From Lentisphaeria bacterium (lineage in GTDB: Bacteria > Verrucomicrobiota > Lentisphaeria > Victivallales > UBA1829), in assembly GCA_003526375.1 (NCBI GenBank), contig DPDG01000116.1, positions 6,067 to 70,066 of the forward strand: DNA of 64,000 bases, written 5' to 3'. The translations under genes and the position numbers were made by a program. Position 1 is the stretch's first letter, and every line of letters starts with the position of its first letter. The notes beneath the pieces were generated by a model. It did no database searches. It was not told the DNA's origin and worked only from the letters and a program-made list of their open reading frames with translations. This document shows positions 27,145 to 36,192 of the stretch, in pieces.

Positions 27145-27489
27145 TTACCAGTCATAATAAACGGGGCCGCCGTCGTTGCTCCGCATACTGTCGTGCAATG
27201 TCTCGCTGCGCCGCGTATCGCTGCCGCGCCACGGAAAAACCCGTCCCTCCTTGCTGTCTTCATTCAACGGGCGCGACACATCGCGGAGTTTCGCCTTGCG
27301 CTTTGCCCGTTCACTGCCGCTGAAATCAAGCTGATCCAGCAGGGAACCGCCTTTTTTCTGCTTCTCCTCTTTCGGACGGTCCTTTTTCGCCGTCGAGATA
27401 TCCGCGAACGGATCGTCGTCCGATTTGCACGAGGCAAACAGGAGCAGAGCCACGGCACACGCCGATACAATGCAAAGTTTCTTTTTCAC
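27145..27489 (-). CDS. Small lipoprotein of unknown function
   Basis: GTG at 27489 is the start, with AAGGAGG six bases ahead; an earlier in-frame codon lies upstream of that site. The 114-residue product begins with a lipoprotein signal (KKKLCIVSACAVALLLFASC, lipobox FASC). The rest is very charged, with many Lys, Arg, Asp and Glu (PKEEKQKKGG, ERAKRKAKLRD) and likely disordered, ending YYDW. Possibly an outer-membrane or periplasmic anchor protein. It lies between the phosphatase (14 bases upstream) and hldD. Confidence 0.65.
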   Translation of the reverse strand: MKKKLCIVSACAVALLLFASCKSDDDPFADISTAKKDRPKEEKQKKGGSLLDQLDFSGSERAKRKAKLRDVSRPLNEDSKEGRVFPWRGSDTRRSETLHDSMRSNDGGPVYYDW

Positions 27490-27503
27490 TGGTTCCTCCT
27501 TAA

Positions 27504-28934
27504 TCAAATATGTCGGATAATGACCATCGTCTGGTCATCCTCCTGCCCTTCCCCGTTCGGCGTCTCGGCAAAAGTGTCAACCGTATTGATCACATTGTAA
27601 ATCAGGTCTTCGGGAGAATCCCCGCGAAGACACGATTCCTTGTAAAGGTCGGTCAGGCGCTTCACGCCGAAATACTCGTTGGTCCTCGGCGACGTCGCCT
27701 CATTGATCCCGTCCGTAAACATCAGTACCGACATCGTGGGCGTAAATTCCATGTTGAAGCAGTCGAAATCGGAAAGCTCGCTCGGCAGAATCCCCAGTGC
27801 GGAGCCGTCCGGATAAATCACACGGATATGCTCCCGCACGTAAACCAGCAGCTCCGTATGCCCCCCCCGCGCATATTCCAGCGTCATGTCGCGTTTGTTC
27901 AGAAGACAGCACCCCAGAGTGATGTAGCGTTCATCGCCGGTATCGCGGTAAAGATTGTCATTCAGCTCCAGCAGGAGATCTTTCAGGGACGTGAAGCGGT
28001 CGATGTTGGAACGGATGAAACTGCGCGTCATGAACATGATCATACAGGCGGGAATCCCCTTGCCGCAGGCGTCTCCGATCACGACCAGGAGCCGATCGTC
28101 GTCGATCTGGACGAAATCATAAAAATCGCCGCTGACCTCTTTCGACGCCCGCGTAAACGCCTGCACGGAAAAACTGCCCCATACGGGAAAGCTTTCAGGC
28201 AGAAGCGAACGCTGCATATTGCGCGCGAACTCCAGCTCCTGATTGATGCGCTGCTGTTCGCTCAGATTCGCATAGGCGGCAAGGATATTCTGCGCCAGAA
28301 CAACCTGCGTCGCGATGAATTTGAACTGCGACAACTGTTCCGAAGTAAACGAAGTGCTCCCGTGCTCCCCGCTGTTGACGGCGCACATGACGCCGGTCAC
28401 CACCCCTTCATTGGAGAGAGGCACCGCCATCAGACAGTCAATCGGGACAATCGGATCGATCATGCCCACCCGTTCGTCGTTCATCGCATCCTCGATCACG
28501 ATTTCCTGATTCGTCTGCGCCACGCCTCCCAGAATGCCGTCGCCGATCCTGAGCCGTTCGCGCCGGAGCTGTTCCAGAATATACTTCGGTTTCGTCATGA
28601 CATAATTGGAAGTCTTGTGCAGCAGGGGAAAGGGTCCCGACACCCCTGCGGCGCGCAGGAGATCCCCGTCGCGCCCGAAAATGCAGACGCTCTGCGCATC
28701 CACAAGTTCCGCCACATAACGTGCGGTCACGTTCATCCAGTTGTCGAATTCCGCCTTGGTTTTCAGGTTGCGGGAAAACAGCGCCAGGAAATTGCTGATC
28801 TCAACGCTGTTGTGCATCGCGGTCTTGAGACGGCGGCGCAGGAGGTAGATTCTGGCTCTCTGGCAGATGCAGACGGCAATCAGAATCAAAGCCGCAAAAC
28901 CCAGAAGCACCAAAATAATCACAGGAATTTTCAT
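27504..28934 (-). CDS. Membrane-anchored GAF-PP2C (SpoIIE/RsbU-type) phosphatase
   Basis: A 476-residue protein: one N-terminal membrane helix (IPVIILVLLGFAALILIAVCI), a short coiled-coil-like helix, a GAF domain (~60-215, with VPIDCLMAVPLSNEGVVTGVM), a linker helix (INQELEFARNMQRSLLPE, typical before RsbU-type domains) and a PP2C/SpoIIE phosphatase (~240-476). The metal-binding aspartates appear in EVSGDFYDF, VIGDACGKGIPA and LMFTDGINEA. Such enzymes act on anti-sigma-factor antagonists in partner-switching stress pathways. No STAS or anti-sigma kinase gene is in the window, so its target lies elsewhere. It heads the row of minus-strand genes including hldD. Confidence 0.87.
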   Translation of the reverse strand: MKIPVIILVLLGFAALILIAVCICQRARIYLLRRRLKTAMHNSVEISNFLALFSRNLKTKAEFDNWMNVTARYVAELVDAQSVCIFGRDGDLLRAAGVSGPFPLLHKTSNYVMTKPKYILEQLRRERLRIGDGILGGVAQTNQEIVIEDAMNDERVGMIDPIVPIDCLMAVPLSNEGVVTGVMCAVNSGEHGSTSFTSEQLSQFKFIATQVVLAQNILAAYANLSEQQRINQELEFARNMQRSLLPESFPVWGSFSVQAFTRASKEVSGDFYDFVQIDDDRLLVVIGDACGKGIPACMIMFMTRSFIRSNIDRFTSLKDLLLELNDNLYRDTGDERYITLGCCLLNKRDMTLEYARGGHTELLVYVREHIRVIYPDGSALGILPSELSDFDCFNMEFTPTMSVLMFTDGINEATSPRTNEYFGVKRLTDLYKESCLRGDSPEDLIYNVINTVDTFAETPNGEGQEDDQTMVIIRHI

Positions 28935-29046
28935 GAAACTGATCTTGCTCCGTTTGAAATTATTACAATTACGCTTAACTTTATTGCATTTCGTGAATTT
29001 TTCAATCTGTTTTAAGCATTATAATGAGGAAAATACGAGAGTTTTT

Positions 29047-29787
29047 ATGAAAAAAAAGCGTGCAGACGAACTTTTATACGAACACGGTCACTGCGAAAGC
29101 CGCCAGGATGCCGCACTGCTGATTATGGCGGGCAAGGTCAGGAGCGGCAAAGACGCGCTTGTCATGAAACCCTCGCAGGAATTCCCCGCGGACACCGTCC
29201 TGACCGTCGACAGCGGCAATGAATTCGTCAGCCGCGGCGCCCGCAAGCTCAAGGATGCGCTTGAAAAATTCGCGCCCGATCTTGCAGGAAAAACAGCGGC
29301 GGACATCGGGGCGTCCACCGGCGGCTTCACGGATCTGATGCTTTCGCACGGCGCGGAAAAAGTTTACGCGGTCGATGTCGGCAGAGGGCTCCTCCACTGG
29401 AAACTGCGTTCCGATCCGCGCGTGATCTGCCTGGAGGGCGTCAACGCGCGCACCCTTTCACCGGCGGAAATTCCGGAACCCGTGGATATCCTCAGCATGG
29501 ACGTTTCGTTCATCTCCGCGACGAAAATCCTGTGCGCGGCGGACAGCGTCATGAAGCCGGGCGCCACGGCTTTCATTCTGGTAAAACCGCAGTTCGAGGC
29601 ACCGAAGCATGACGTTCCTCCCGGCGGCGTCATCACCGATCCCGCGGTCCGGCAGGCGGCGCTGGATAAAGTTTGTACATTCGTAAAAGAGAATCTGCAA
29701 TGGACGCTCCGCGACGTATCCGACTCCCCGCTGAAAGGTCCGAAGGGAAATCTCGAATACGTCGCGGTGTTCATCAAGAACGGGTGA
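29047..29787 (+). CDS. tlyA: TlyA-family rRNA 2'-O-methyltransferase / hemolysin-like
   Basis: About 246 residues from ATG 29047; the frame is open further upstream but the protein family begins here (KKKRADELLYEHGHCESRQDA). Residues 1-60 form an S4 RNA-binding domain; the rest is a FtsJ-like SAM methyltransferase with ADIGASTGGFTDLML, SMDVSFISATKIL and VKPQFEAPK. TlyA methylates ribose in 16S and/or 23S rRNA. GAGAG five bases ahead is the ribosome site and TATAAT at 29020-29025 a likely -10. It is divergent from the phosphatase. Confidence 0.88.
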   Translation: MKKKRADELLYEHGHCESRQDAALLIMAGKVRSGKDALVMKPSQEFPADTVLTVDSGNEFVSRGARKLKDALEKFAPDLAGKTAADIGASTGGFTDLMLSHGAEKVYAVDVGRGLLHWKLRSDPRVICLEGVNARTLSPAEIPEPVDILSMDVSFISATKILCAADSVMKPGATAFILVKPQFEAPKHDVPPGGVITDPAVRQAALDKVCTFVKENLQWTLRDVSDSPLKGPKGNLEYVAVFIKNG

Positions 29788-29796
29788 CAGCCGCCC

Positions 29797-32679
29797 TTAT
29801 TTCGCAGGAGTCAGCGAAAACCAGTAAGTGGAACCGGCCTCGGCATCCACCGGAATCTCCGTGACTCCGGAATATTTCCTGCCGTTGAACAGATTGACCA
29901 CATCCGCCTTGTACGGCATGGCGAAAACGGTTCTGCCGCCGCGCATGCAGTGCACCGACATGAAATTGCCGTTGGTTTCGCACTGGAAACCGCTGTCCGC
30001 CAGGCGGTAGGCTCCCGCTTCCCGGACAATCCTGTTGAAGTATTCCGGCGTCAGCCCGCCTGCTTCCCCGATGTAAACCGCTTTCCATCCCGGATTCCGG
30101 CGTTCCAGCACCGCGGGCTGTCCGTTGACGGCAAACCGTGCAAGAATCCGGTCTCCCGGTTCAGGCAGAGCGTAGACGACTGGCATGTAGTCATACCATT
30201 GCGGTTTGCCGTTCAGCGACACGCTCTTGCGGATCATCCAATAGGAAAGCATGTTCTCTTTCACTCCATTTTCCGCTTTGACGAAATGATTGTCCCGCCG
30301 TTTTTCCGCCTTGACGCGGATTCCGCTTCCCCTGTCGGCACCGCCCAGCCGTCCCGTGCCGGACAGGAATACCAGCGTCCTGCCGCCGTTTTTGAGGGAC
30401 TCCAGCAGTTTCAGGCGCGGTTCGTCGATATGGAACATTCCGGCAAACACGATCACTTTGAAAGACTGCGCCAGTTCGGGATCTTCCAGCAGGTCATTGA
30501 GCGTGTAATAGGCATACGGCACGCCGGACAGCCCCAGCAGATTGATCTGATAACCGATAAGCGCGGAGACATCGAACATCCATTTCGGAGAGGGAACGTT
30601 GCGCAGAAACATCCCGTCGCCGTCCACGACAAATGCGGTGTCCGGCTTCCAGTGCGAAGGCTTCCGGTTCACCAGCAGGTTTCCGGCTGCCGTCGCCTCT
30701 CTGATGTCCGCCATGATGCCGGGATGATCGAACCATCCCGGCGCCATATCCAGATACCAGTGCCCCATGTCATGGGCGAACATGGAGCCCGCCAGCTTCC
30801 GGTTGGACGCCTGCCACATGGGCAGGTCAAGGATCAGTCCCCATGTAATGCTCATGATCTCCTTTTCCCAGGAAGGCGCGGCATTCCATGTGCGGATATC
30901 AAATTCATTGACATAAAGCTTGCCGTGTCTGTGGAAGGAGTCGATCGGAATGCGCGGGCTGCACGCCGAAGCCGGAGGACGGCGATTGTAAGCTGCCTGG
31001 GCAACCAGTGCATCGAATTTCTGCACCCGCAGGAAATCGTCGAAATCCAGCGTGGAAGCCATGGAACCGTCATAGGGCCCCATGCACCAGCGCATGGTGA
31101 AGACCTCCTTGCCGAAAAGCTTTTTCGTGTAATCGGCAATTTCACCGGCGGCACGCCATGCGGCAAACTTGCTGAACCGGTAGAAATCGATGCAGTCCCG
31201 TTCCGTTTCAGGATTCAGGCAATCATGACTGCTGTTGAATTTCGGCGCCTGGGCGGTCTCAAACGTGACCTTGTCATTCCGCCATGCCGCACGCAGCGCT
31301 TCAACGGTCCGGTACTGTTCCTTGAGGTATTTCCGGAAAGCCCTCAATGCAGGCATGCTGTAATCCAGATGGGTCACGGTCATCTGATTGTCGTGCCCGC
31401 CGCCGATGTGAATCCCCACCACGGCTTTGGAAAGGCCGGTGCGTTTCAGTTCCGCAACGATTTTCCCGATCTGCTCCTTATAGAGACCGTTCAAAATCTC
31501 CGACTGGTAGGAGGGCCAGACATACTGCGTATCCTTCGTCGGCTTCGGTTTGGGACTCTCGACAAGATGAACGCCGGAGCCGTAGACGGGATATCCGTTT
31601 TCTCCGATCCACGCCTCCTCCGGGAACTCCTTCGTAAACTGCCAGTAGGGATGCAGCATGATCGAAAGAATGATTTTCGCATCCGGATTCAGGCGGAGGT
31701 TACGGCGAATCGTGTCCACGGCGCCGGAGACATCCAGTTGATCTCTGCCGGTCCAGCAGCCGGGATAAGTCTGTTCCGGCTTGCCCTGCCCCAGCCGGAG
31801 CGCCACCTTGGTCAGGTGAATGCCCGCCGCGCCGAAATCGCGCGCATTGGAATAGGTCTTGCCGACCACATACTTCCCATAAGGTCCGTTGATGACCGGA
31901 ACTGTGACCTTGCCGTCGATCAGCAGACGGCTTTTACCGTCGATCCGGACCACTTTCCCTGTATGCTCGATATCGGAAGCGAGTTTCCGGTTCAGCTCCT
32001 CCTCAGAAATCATATCGCCGCTGCGGTCAGCCGGAGGGCGCCTGTTAAGGCTCAGATCCCAATTCTGCGCGGAAATATTGTCGTCCTCGACATAGAAATC
32101 ATCCCAGATGATTTCGGATGCGGCGCCGGCAAGCACCAGCACCGGCTCGAAAACCGTCATTCCCTCCTGCGCCTGCCGCTGGGAGAACTTGCGCTCCCAG
32201 GTTCCCGGCGGAGTGTTGACCACCTCCTGCAGGCGTTCCCCGCCGTTGATCCCCGGATAAAAGCTGTAAAGTTTGAAATCTTTCTGTCCGGGAAGTTGCA
32301 GACGGAGCATCGCCAGCGAGTATTGCGGCAGACTCCGCTTTCCCTGATAGAAAGCATTCAGTTGAAGACGGTCTCCCTTTTTCACGGGAATGCTCTTTTT
32401 GAAGCGGATGACAATGTAGCCCTCATCGTTGCTTTTCACGGTTCGCAGAGCCCTGCCGCCGGAACGTCCTCCGTCGGTCAGCTCCACTTTACCCTTTGCG
32501 CCGTCACGGTATTCCACGGCAAAGGGCAGTTCCGTTCCGGAAAAATTTTCATGCCAGAGCGCCTTGTCAAACGTATTTCCGGCAAAACGTTCCGGATTGG
32601 CGCTGCTCCATGCGTCCCCTGCGGCAGACACATCCACAGCGGCGGCAAAAACCAAAGAACACAACAGATATTTCAACAT
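29797..32679 (-). CDS. Secreted GH-A-clan (GH42-like) glycoside hydrolase
   Basis: A 960-residue secreted protein; ATG 32679 is preferred over the preceding GTG because AAGGAG is then eight bases away. A signal peptide (LKYLLCSLVFAAAVDVSAA) is followed by a carbohydrate-binding-like beta module (~20-205), a TIM barrel of GH42/GH-A appearance (~240-690) and a Rossmann-like domain (~690-830; KVIVFAGMFHIDEPRLKLLESL) as in GH42 trimerisation domains, then a small beta end domain. GH42-like text includes ALRAFRKYLKEQYRTVEALRAAW and a possible nucleophile in LYVNEFDIRTW. The expected Asn-Glu acid/base pair is not obvious; the aligned region reads GIHIGGGHDNQ. It is the last gene of the LacI-pseudopilin-SGNH cassette. 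Confidence 0.65.
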   Translation of the reverse strand: MLKYLLCSLVFAAAVDVSAAGDAWSSANPERFAGNTFDKALWHENFSGTELPFAVEYRDGAKGKVELTDGGRSGGRALRTVKSNDEGYIVIRFKKSIPVKKGDRLQLNAFYQGKRSLPQYSLAMLRLQLPGQKDFKLYSFYPGINGGERLQEVVNTPPGTWERKFSQRQAQEGMTVFEPVLVLAGAASEIIWDDFYVEDDNISAQNWDLSLNRRPPADRSGDMISEEELNRKLASDIEHTGKVVRIDGKSRLLIDGKVTVPVINGPYGKYVVGKTYSNARDFGAAGIHLTKVALRLGQGKPEQTYPGCWTGRDQLDVSGAVDTIRRNLRLNPDAKIILSIMLHPYWQFTKEFPEEAWIGENGYPVYGSGVHLVESPKPKPTKDTQYVWPSYQSEILNGLYKEQIGKIVAELKRTGLSKAVVGIHIGGGHDNQMTVTHLDYSMPALRAFRKYLKEQYRTVEALRAAWRNDKVTFETAQAPKFNSSHDCLNPETERDCIDFYRFSKFAAWRAAGEIADYTKKLFGKEVFTMRWCMGPYDGSMASTLDFDDFLRVQKFDALVAQAAYNRRPPASACSPRIPIDSFHRHGKLYVNEFDIRTWNAAPSWEKEIMSITWGLILDLPMWQASNRKLAGSMFAHDMGHWYLDMAPGWFDHPGIMADIREATAAGNLLVNRKPSHWKPDTAFVVDGDGMFLRNVPSPKWMFDVSALIGYQINLLGLSGVPYAYYTLNDLLEDPELAQSFKVIVFAGMFHIDEPRLKLLESLKNGGRTLVFLSGTGRLGGADRGSGIRVKAEKRRDNHFVKAENGVKENMLSYWMIRKSVSLNGKPQWYDYMPVVYALPEPGDRILARFAVNGQPAVLERRNPGWKAVYIGEAGGLTPEYFNRIVREAGAYRLADSGFQCETNGNFMSVHCMRGGRTVFAMPYKADVVNLFNGRKYSGVTEIPVDAEAGSTYWFSLTPAK

Positions 32680-32691
32680 CACAGCAACTCC

Positions 32692-34185
32692 TTATTTCCG
32701 GTTGGCAAAATGAGTCAGGAGAATCCTGCTCATCAGGGTATGTCCCGTTTCACTCAGATGAATTCCGTCGACATAATTCTCTCCGGCATATCCCTCCTTC
32801 ATCGGCGTATGGAGATCGACGAACTCCGCGCCGTTCTTTGCGGCGAACTCCTTTACCGCCGTATTGAACGGAACGACAAACTGTTCCATGCCGAAGCGGG
32901 CGAAAAAGTATTTGCCCAGCGCACGTTCCCCGTTGCGCGTCATCAGCGGCACATCCGGATAAGTGGCGGAGGTGACGATGAGTTTCGCGGATGAGTGTTT
33001 ACGGATCAGTTTCAGCAACCGTTCATAAGCGGGAACGACCTTTTCGGTCGCCACCACCGGAGAAGCAAACCTGTTGTTGGTCGTGGCGGCACAGTCATTG
33101 TTGCCGAGCTGAATGACAATAAAATCGTATGGCTTGTTCCAGAGATTGTCATAAGCGGCGGGAGCAAAACATTTTCTGCCGAGCATCCGTTCTTCGACGC
33201 GCAGGATGTAATCGCCGCGGACGGCACGGTTTTCGATATGGAATTTGCCGGGATTGTACTTGTTGAGCCAGAAAGAAAGTTTGTCCACGGCATTGAACGA
33301 GCGGTCGAAATCGCAAAGAGAATCACCCAGCCAAAGAATGTTCACCTTGTCCGCCGTTTTGATCTTCCGCGCAAGCTCGTCAAAAGCGGCAAATTCGGCA
33401 GGGGGAAGCACGCTGACAGGAATGTCGCACGTCGCCCCGTTCATCGCGGCAGTCACATGATTGAGCCCGGCGCCGATGTTCGCTCCCTGCCAGACAATAT
33501 TCCCCGAAGCATCGCTTTTCACCGGATAACGCACCATTTTCCGGCTGCGATTGAAAACCATGACCGATGCCTCCGTATCCGGCTTCGCAGTATTGAAACA
33601 AATCGGGGGAACAGAGTCTTTTTCGCTGATTACCAGGTGAGGCGTGGCAGGGCGCATCCCGACGGAGGAATCGGCAAGATCGAACAGGCGCACTTCATCG
33701 ATCAGAGCCTCCCCCTCTCCTTTCAGTTCAAAGATCATGGAAAGCGTGACGGGCGCAATCTCGCTGAAATCAAAAACAGCCTCGCCTTTCCGCCATTCCG
33801 GGGTCAATGCCAGCGGCGTTTCGGACAACATGAGTTTATAATCGTTCTTCCCGCGGGAATTGACGGTGGCGGCAAGCATTCCGGCAAACAATTCGCCTTT
33901 CCCTCCGGCATAAAAAGTGATTTTGAATTTCCTGCCTGCGAGAGCAAGCTTTGTCAGATTCTGAGACACCATCCGCCCGTAAGTCTGATCTTTTTTCGGC
34001 GCCGCAGTCAGTTTTGCGGAACCGCCCCCCGATTTCGCCTCCCTGCTGTGAGTCAGTTTTCCGCTCCAGTAAGGCGGCGCATACCACGCTTCCGTATTGC
34101 GGTCGAAGTCGAATTTCCTGACAAGCGACTCCCCCATAACCGAGAGGGTTCCGGCACAGAACAGCAACAGTAACTTGATTTTCAT
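32692..34185 (-). CDS. Secreted SGNH/GDSL hydrolase with N-terminal binding module
   Basis: A 497-residue protein with signal peptide (KIKLLLLFCAGTLSVMGES). Residues ~20-170 look like a carbohydrate-binding beta-sandwich (ending GEALIDEVRLFDL), then a linker domain, then an SGNH hydrolase from ~285: block I ILWLGDSLCD with the nucleophilic Ser, block III QLGNNDC with Gly-x-Asn-Asp, block V DGIHLSETGH with the Asp-His pair. Enzymes of this type are often esterases that remove acetyl groups from glycans. CAGGAG is the ribosome site. It sits 36 bases after the pseudopilin and nine bases before the GH42-like gene; all point to de-esterification plus cleavage of one glycan. Confidence 0.8.
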   Translation of the reverse strand: MKIKLLLLFCAGTLSVMGESLVRKFDFDRNTEAWYAPPYWSGKLTHSREAKSGGGSAKLTAAPKKDQTYGRMVSQNLTKLALAGRKFKITFYAGGKGELFAGMLAATVNSRGKNDYKLMLSETPLALTPEWRKGEAVFDFSEIAPVTLSMIFELKGEGEALIDEVRLFDLADSSVGMRPATPHLVISEKDSVPPICFNTAKPDTEASVMVFNRSRKMVRYPVKSDASGNIVWQGANIGAGLNHVTAAMNGATCDIPVSVLPPAEFAAFDELARKIKTADKVNILWLGDSLCDFDRSFNAVDKLSFWLNKYNPGKFHIENRAVRGDYILRVEERMLGRKCFAPAAYDNLWNKPYDFIVIQLGNNDCAATTNNRFASPVVATEKVVPAYERLLKLIRKHSSAKLIVTSATYPDVPLMTRNGERALGKYFFARFGMEQFVVPFNTAVKEFAAKNGAEFVDLHTPMKEGYAGENYVDGIHLSETGHTLMSRILLTHFANRK

Positions 34186-34221
34186 GATTTATTCTCCTGA
34201 AATTGATTTCACTCTGTCACG

Positions 34222-35040
34222 TTATTTTATCAAACGGGCTCCCCACCATTCGTTATTGAAAGTAGCGGGAAAAGTCGCACTGTGAGAAGCGGCGTGCCCA
34301 TCCATGAACATGGCATTTGCCTTATTGGAGTGGCGGAGCGAAAAACCCGCATTCTCATAGTCGAGTTTGTTCGAATATGATGTACTGTACCAGTAATTGA
34401 AATACGGAGTGCGCGCCCCTGCCGAACTCTTATTGCAGTCCAGAAGCCCGATTACCCTGCTCGGGGATTTGAGATGGGAGATCTTCAGTGTTTCGTATGT
34501 TGCGCCCGCCGTCATCATGCCGAAAATAGTGGAACCGCTGTATTGCCCGTTCCTGCTGGTTGCATTAGCCCAATAAGAATAATAGTATCCCCAGTAATGC
34601 CTGCTTTGAGAAAGATTCTGCGAAGGACATTGCCAAAGTTTGACACTCCACTTGTCCGTTCTGCCGTCATCCCGCGGCACGTTCTTCATTCCACAGTAAG
34701 GCGCCAGCAAAGTAAACCAACTCGCATAATATTTATTCCTTTCGTAATGAGCATAACAGTTATAGTCATTATAATCGACCTGATATCCCATAAGAGCCGT
34801 GCCAAACTGCTTCAGATTGCTGCTGCAACTGGCGCTCTGCGCCATTGCCTTCGCCTTGCTCAAAGCCGGCATCAGCATTGCCGCCAGAATCGCGATGATT
34901 GCAATCACGACGAGGAGCTCTATCAGGGTAAAATCCCTTTTTCCCTCTCTCGCGGAAAGAAAGACAGAGACCGGCGGATCATCAACCGCTCCCCCATTTT
35001 CACTTCCGCGCCGCGCCGACCATAACCAATACTTTTTCAT
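34222..35040 (-). CDS. DUF1559-type pseudopilin with H-X9-DG motif
   Basis: ATG 35040 is taken as start: AAAGGAG lies just ahead and the longer frame upstream only shadows the LacI gene. The 272-residue product has an unusually long basic leader (~36 residues) before FTLIELLVVIAIIAILAAML, with Glu5 present and Asp, not Gly, before the expected cut. The C-terminus has the H-X9-DG motif (RHSNKANA then FMDGH). The TGA of LacI and this ATG are separated by one base. It should be a cassette-specific pseudopilin exported with the SGNH and GH42-like enzymes. Confidence 0.87.
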   Translation of the reverse strand: MKKYWLWSARRGSENGGAVDDPPVSVFLSAREGKRDFTLIELLVVIAIIAILAAMLMPALSKAKAMAQSASCSSNLKQFGTALMGYQVDYNDYNCYAHYERNKYYASWFTLLAPYCGMKNVPRDDGRTDKWSVKLWQCPSQNLSQSRHYWGYYYSYWANATSRNGQYSGSTIFGMMTAGATYETLKISHLKSPSRVIGLLDCNKSSAGARTPYFNYWYSTSYSNKLDYENAGFSLRHSNKANAMFMDGHAASHSATFPATFNNEWWGARLIK

Positions 35041-35041
35041 T

Positions 35042-36046
35042 TCATTCCGCTCCTTTGATTGTAATGTATTTTGAAGGAATCCGCTTCTGCATTCCGCCGC
35101 TCCCCGCACATTCCCGGAAAAGAATGGAGGAAATCGTCTCCATATCGATCTCCCACGTGGAGAGCGGGAAAACATGGTTCCGCACGGCATGGATATGATT
35201 ATGACCGCAAAGCACGATGTCCTTTCCGATGGCATAATGGTTCCGGTGCAGATAGCGGATGCCGCCCAGCATGAAATAGTCCGAAAGATACATCAGGGCG
35301 GAAACCGACGGATCGGCGGTCATGATCTCGCGCGTCTTCTCATATCCCATCGCGGTCAGCTCGTCAATGCTGTCCACTTCTCCGTTGAAATTCAGAAAAA
35401 CAATATACCGCCGCAGTACTTCCTCATAGGACAGGCCGGGAAAAAGAGCACAGACGACCTGAACCCGTTCCACCTGATTCGGAGTGCCCAGCAGCAGCCT
35501 GAAGTTGGAACGCCCCTCCTGCAGAAACTTACGCAATGTGACATCAATCGAGTAAAGACTGTCATTCTGGAGGTTCCGTTGAAAACCTGAAGCAAAACCG
35601 ATGACGCTGCGCCCGTTCGATACAATCTCCTCCTCAATAGCCCTGAAACCGCTCGGGTTCCCGATCCAGACAAAATGATCGGTTCCGCGCAGGATCAGCT
35701 CCCGGACCATTTTCAGATTTTCTTCCTCATTCCCGGCAATCGTCTGAAGATATGTCACATATCCGGCTCTCTCGAATTTGTCCAGAAGCAGCAGGACAAG
35801 ACGCTGGTTCTGTTCCTCCAGGATCAGGCGCTGCATGGAAAGGACAATCGCCACGGTCTTTGTCTTTTCTCCGCGCAGAAGCTTATGTCCGAACTTCTGC
35901 TTGTATCCAAGTTCACGGGCAATCGAGAACACACGTTCCTTCGTCTCCTCCGAGCTGTAATCGTTGGGGCGCCGGTTCAGAATCTGCGACACCGCAGCCT
36001 GTGAAACTCCTGCCCGTTCCGATATGATTTTCAGCATTCCCGCCAT
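35042..36046 (-). CDS. LacI-family regulator heading the SGNH/GH42 cassette
   Basis: A 334-residue LacI-type regulator. The helix-turn-helix is MLKIISERAGVSQAAVSQIL (residues ~4-22), then the hinge region (ARELGYKQKFGHKLLRG) and the sugar-binding-like domain (TVAIVLSMQRLILEEQN to the C-terminus). It is the first gene of a minus-strand transcript LacI-pseudopilin-SGNH-GH42, with its stop one base from the pseudopilin ATG. A strong promoter and a 32-bp dyad lie just upstream (36057-36120), indicating autoregulation. Confidence 0.9.
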   Translation of the reverse strand: MAGMLKIISERAGVSQAAVSQILNRRPNDYSSEETKERVFSIARELGYKQKFGHKLLRGEKTKTVAIVLSMQRLILEEQNQRLVLLLLDKFERAGYVTYLQTIAGNEEENLKMVRELILRGTDHFVWIGNPSGFRAIEEEIVSNGRSVIGFASGFQRNLQNDSLYSIDVTLRKFLQEGRSNFRLLLGTPNQVERVQVVCALFPGLSYEEVLRRYIVFLNFNGEVDSIDELTAMGYEKTREIMTADPSVSALMYLSDYFMLGGIRYLHRNHYAIGKDIVLCGHNHIHAVRNHVFPLSTWEIDMETISSILFRECAGSGGMQKRIPSKYITIKGAE

Positions 36047-36056
36047 CGTTTTTCCA

Positions 36057-36088
36057 TATATGATTTTTTAATATTAAATTTTCATATA
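36057..36088. promoter_or_regulatory. 32-bp near-perfect dyad, probable LacI operator
   Basis: TATATGA (36057-36063) and TCATATA (36082-36088) share one centre with the inner 12-bp palindrome TTTAATATTAAA (36067-36078). Only the three bases on either side between these blocks do not pair, so 26 of 32 positions are symmetric. The element covers roughly +1 to +30 of the transcript predicted from the adjoining promoter, a good roadblock position. Confidence 0.7.
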
Positions 36089-36092
36089 CTTA

Positions 36093-36120
36093 ATTATAAG
36101 GAAAAATCTTGATTTGTCAA
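36093..36120 (-). promoter_or_regulatory. Strong sigma70 promoter of the LacI-pseudopilin-SGNH-GH42 operon
   Basis: On the minus strand TTGACA (36120-36115), 16 bases, TATAAT (36098-36093): exact consensus hexamers. It lies ~47 bases ahead of the LacI ATG at 36046, with the 32-bp dyad between. Confidence 0.75.
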
Positions 36121-36192
36121 TACCCTGAACGGAAGATTCCGATAAAAAATCCAAAAATAATAGTACGTTTTCCGATCATAACGCCTTGCGGA

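Noticed and set aside
29950..32994. 1014-codon open frame on the plus strand
   Set aside because: Antisense to the GH42-like and SGNH genes, which have signal peptides, motifs and ribosome sites; no domain is visible in the plus-strand product.
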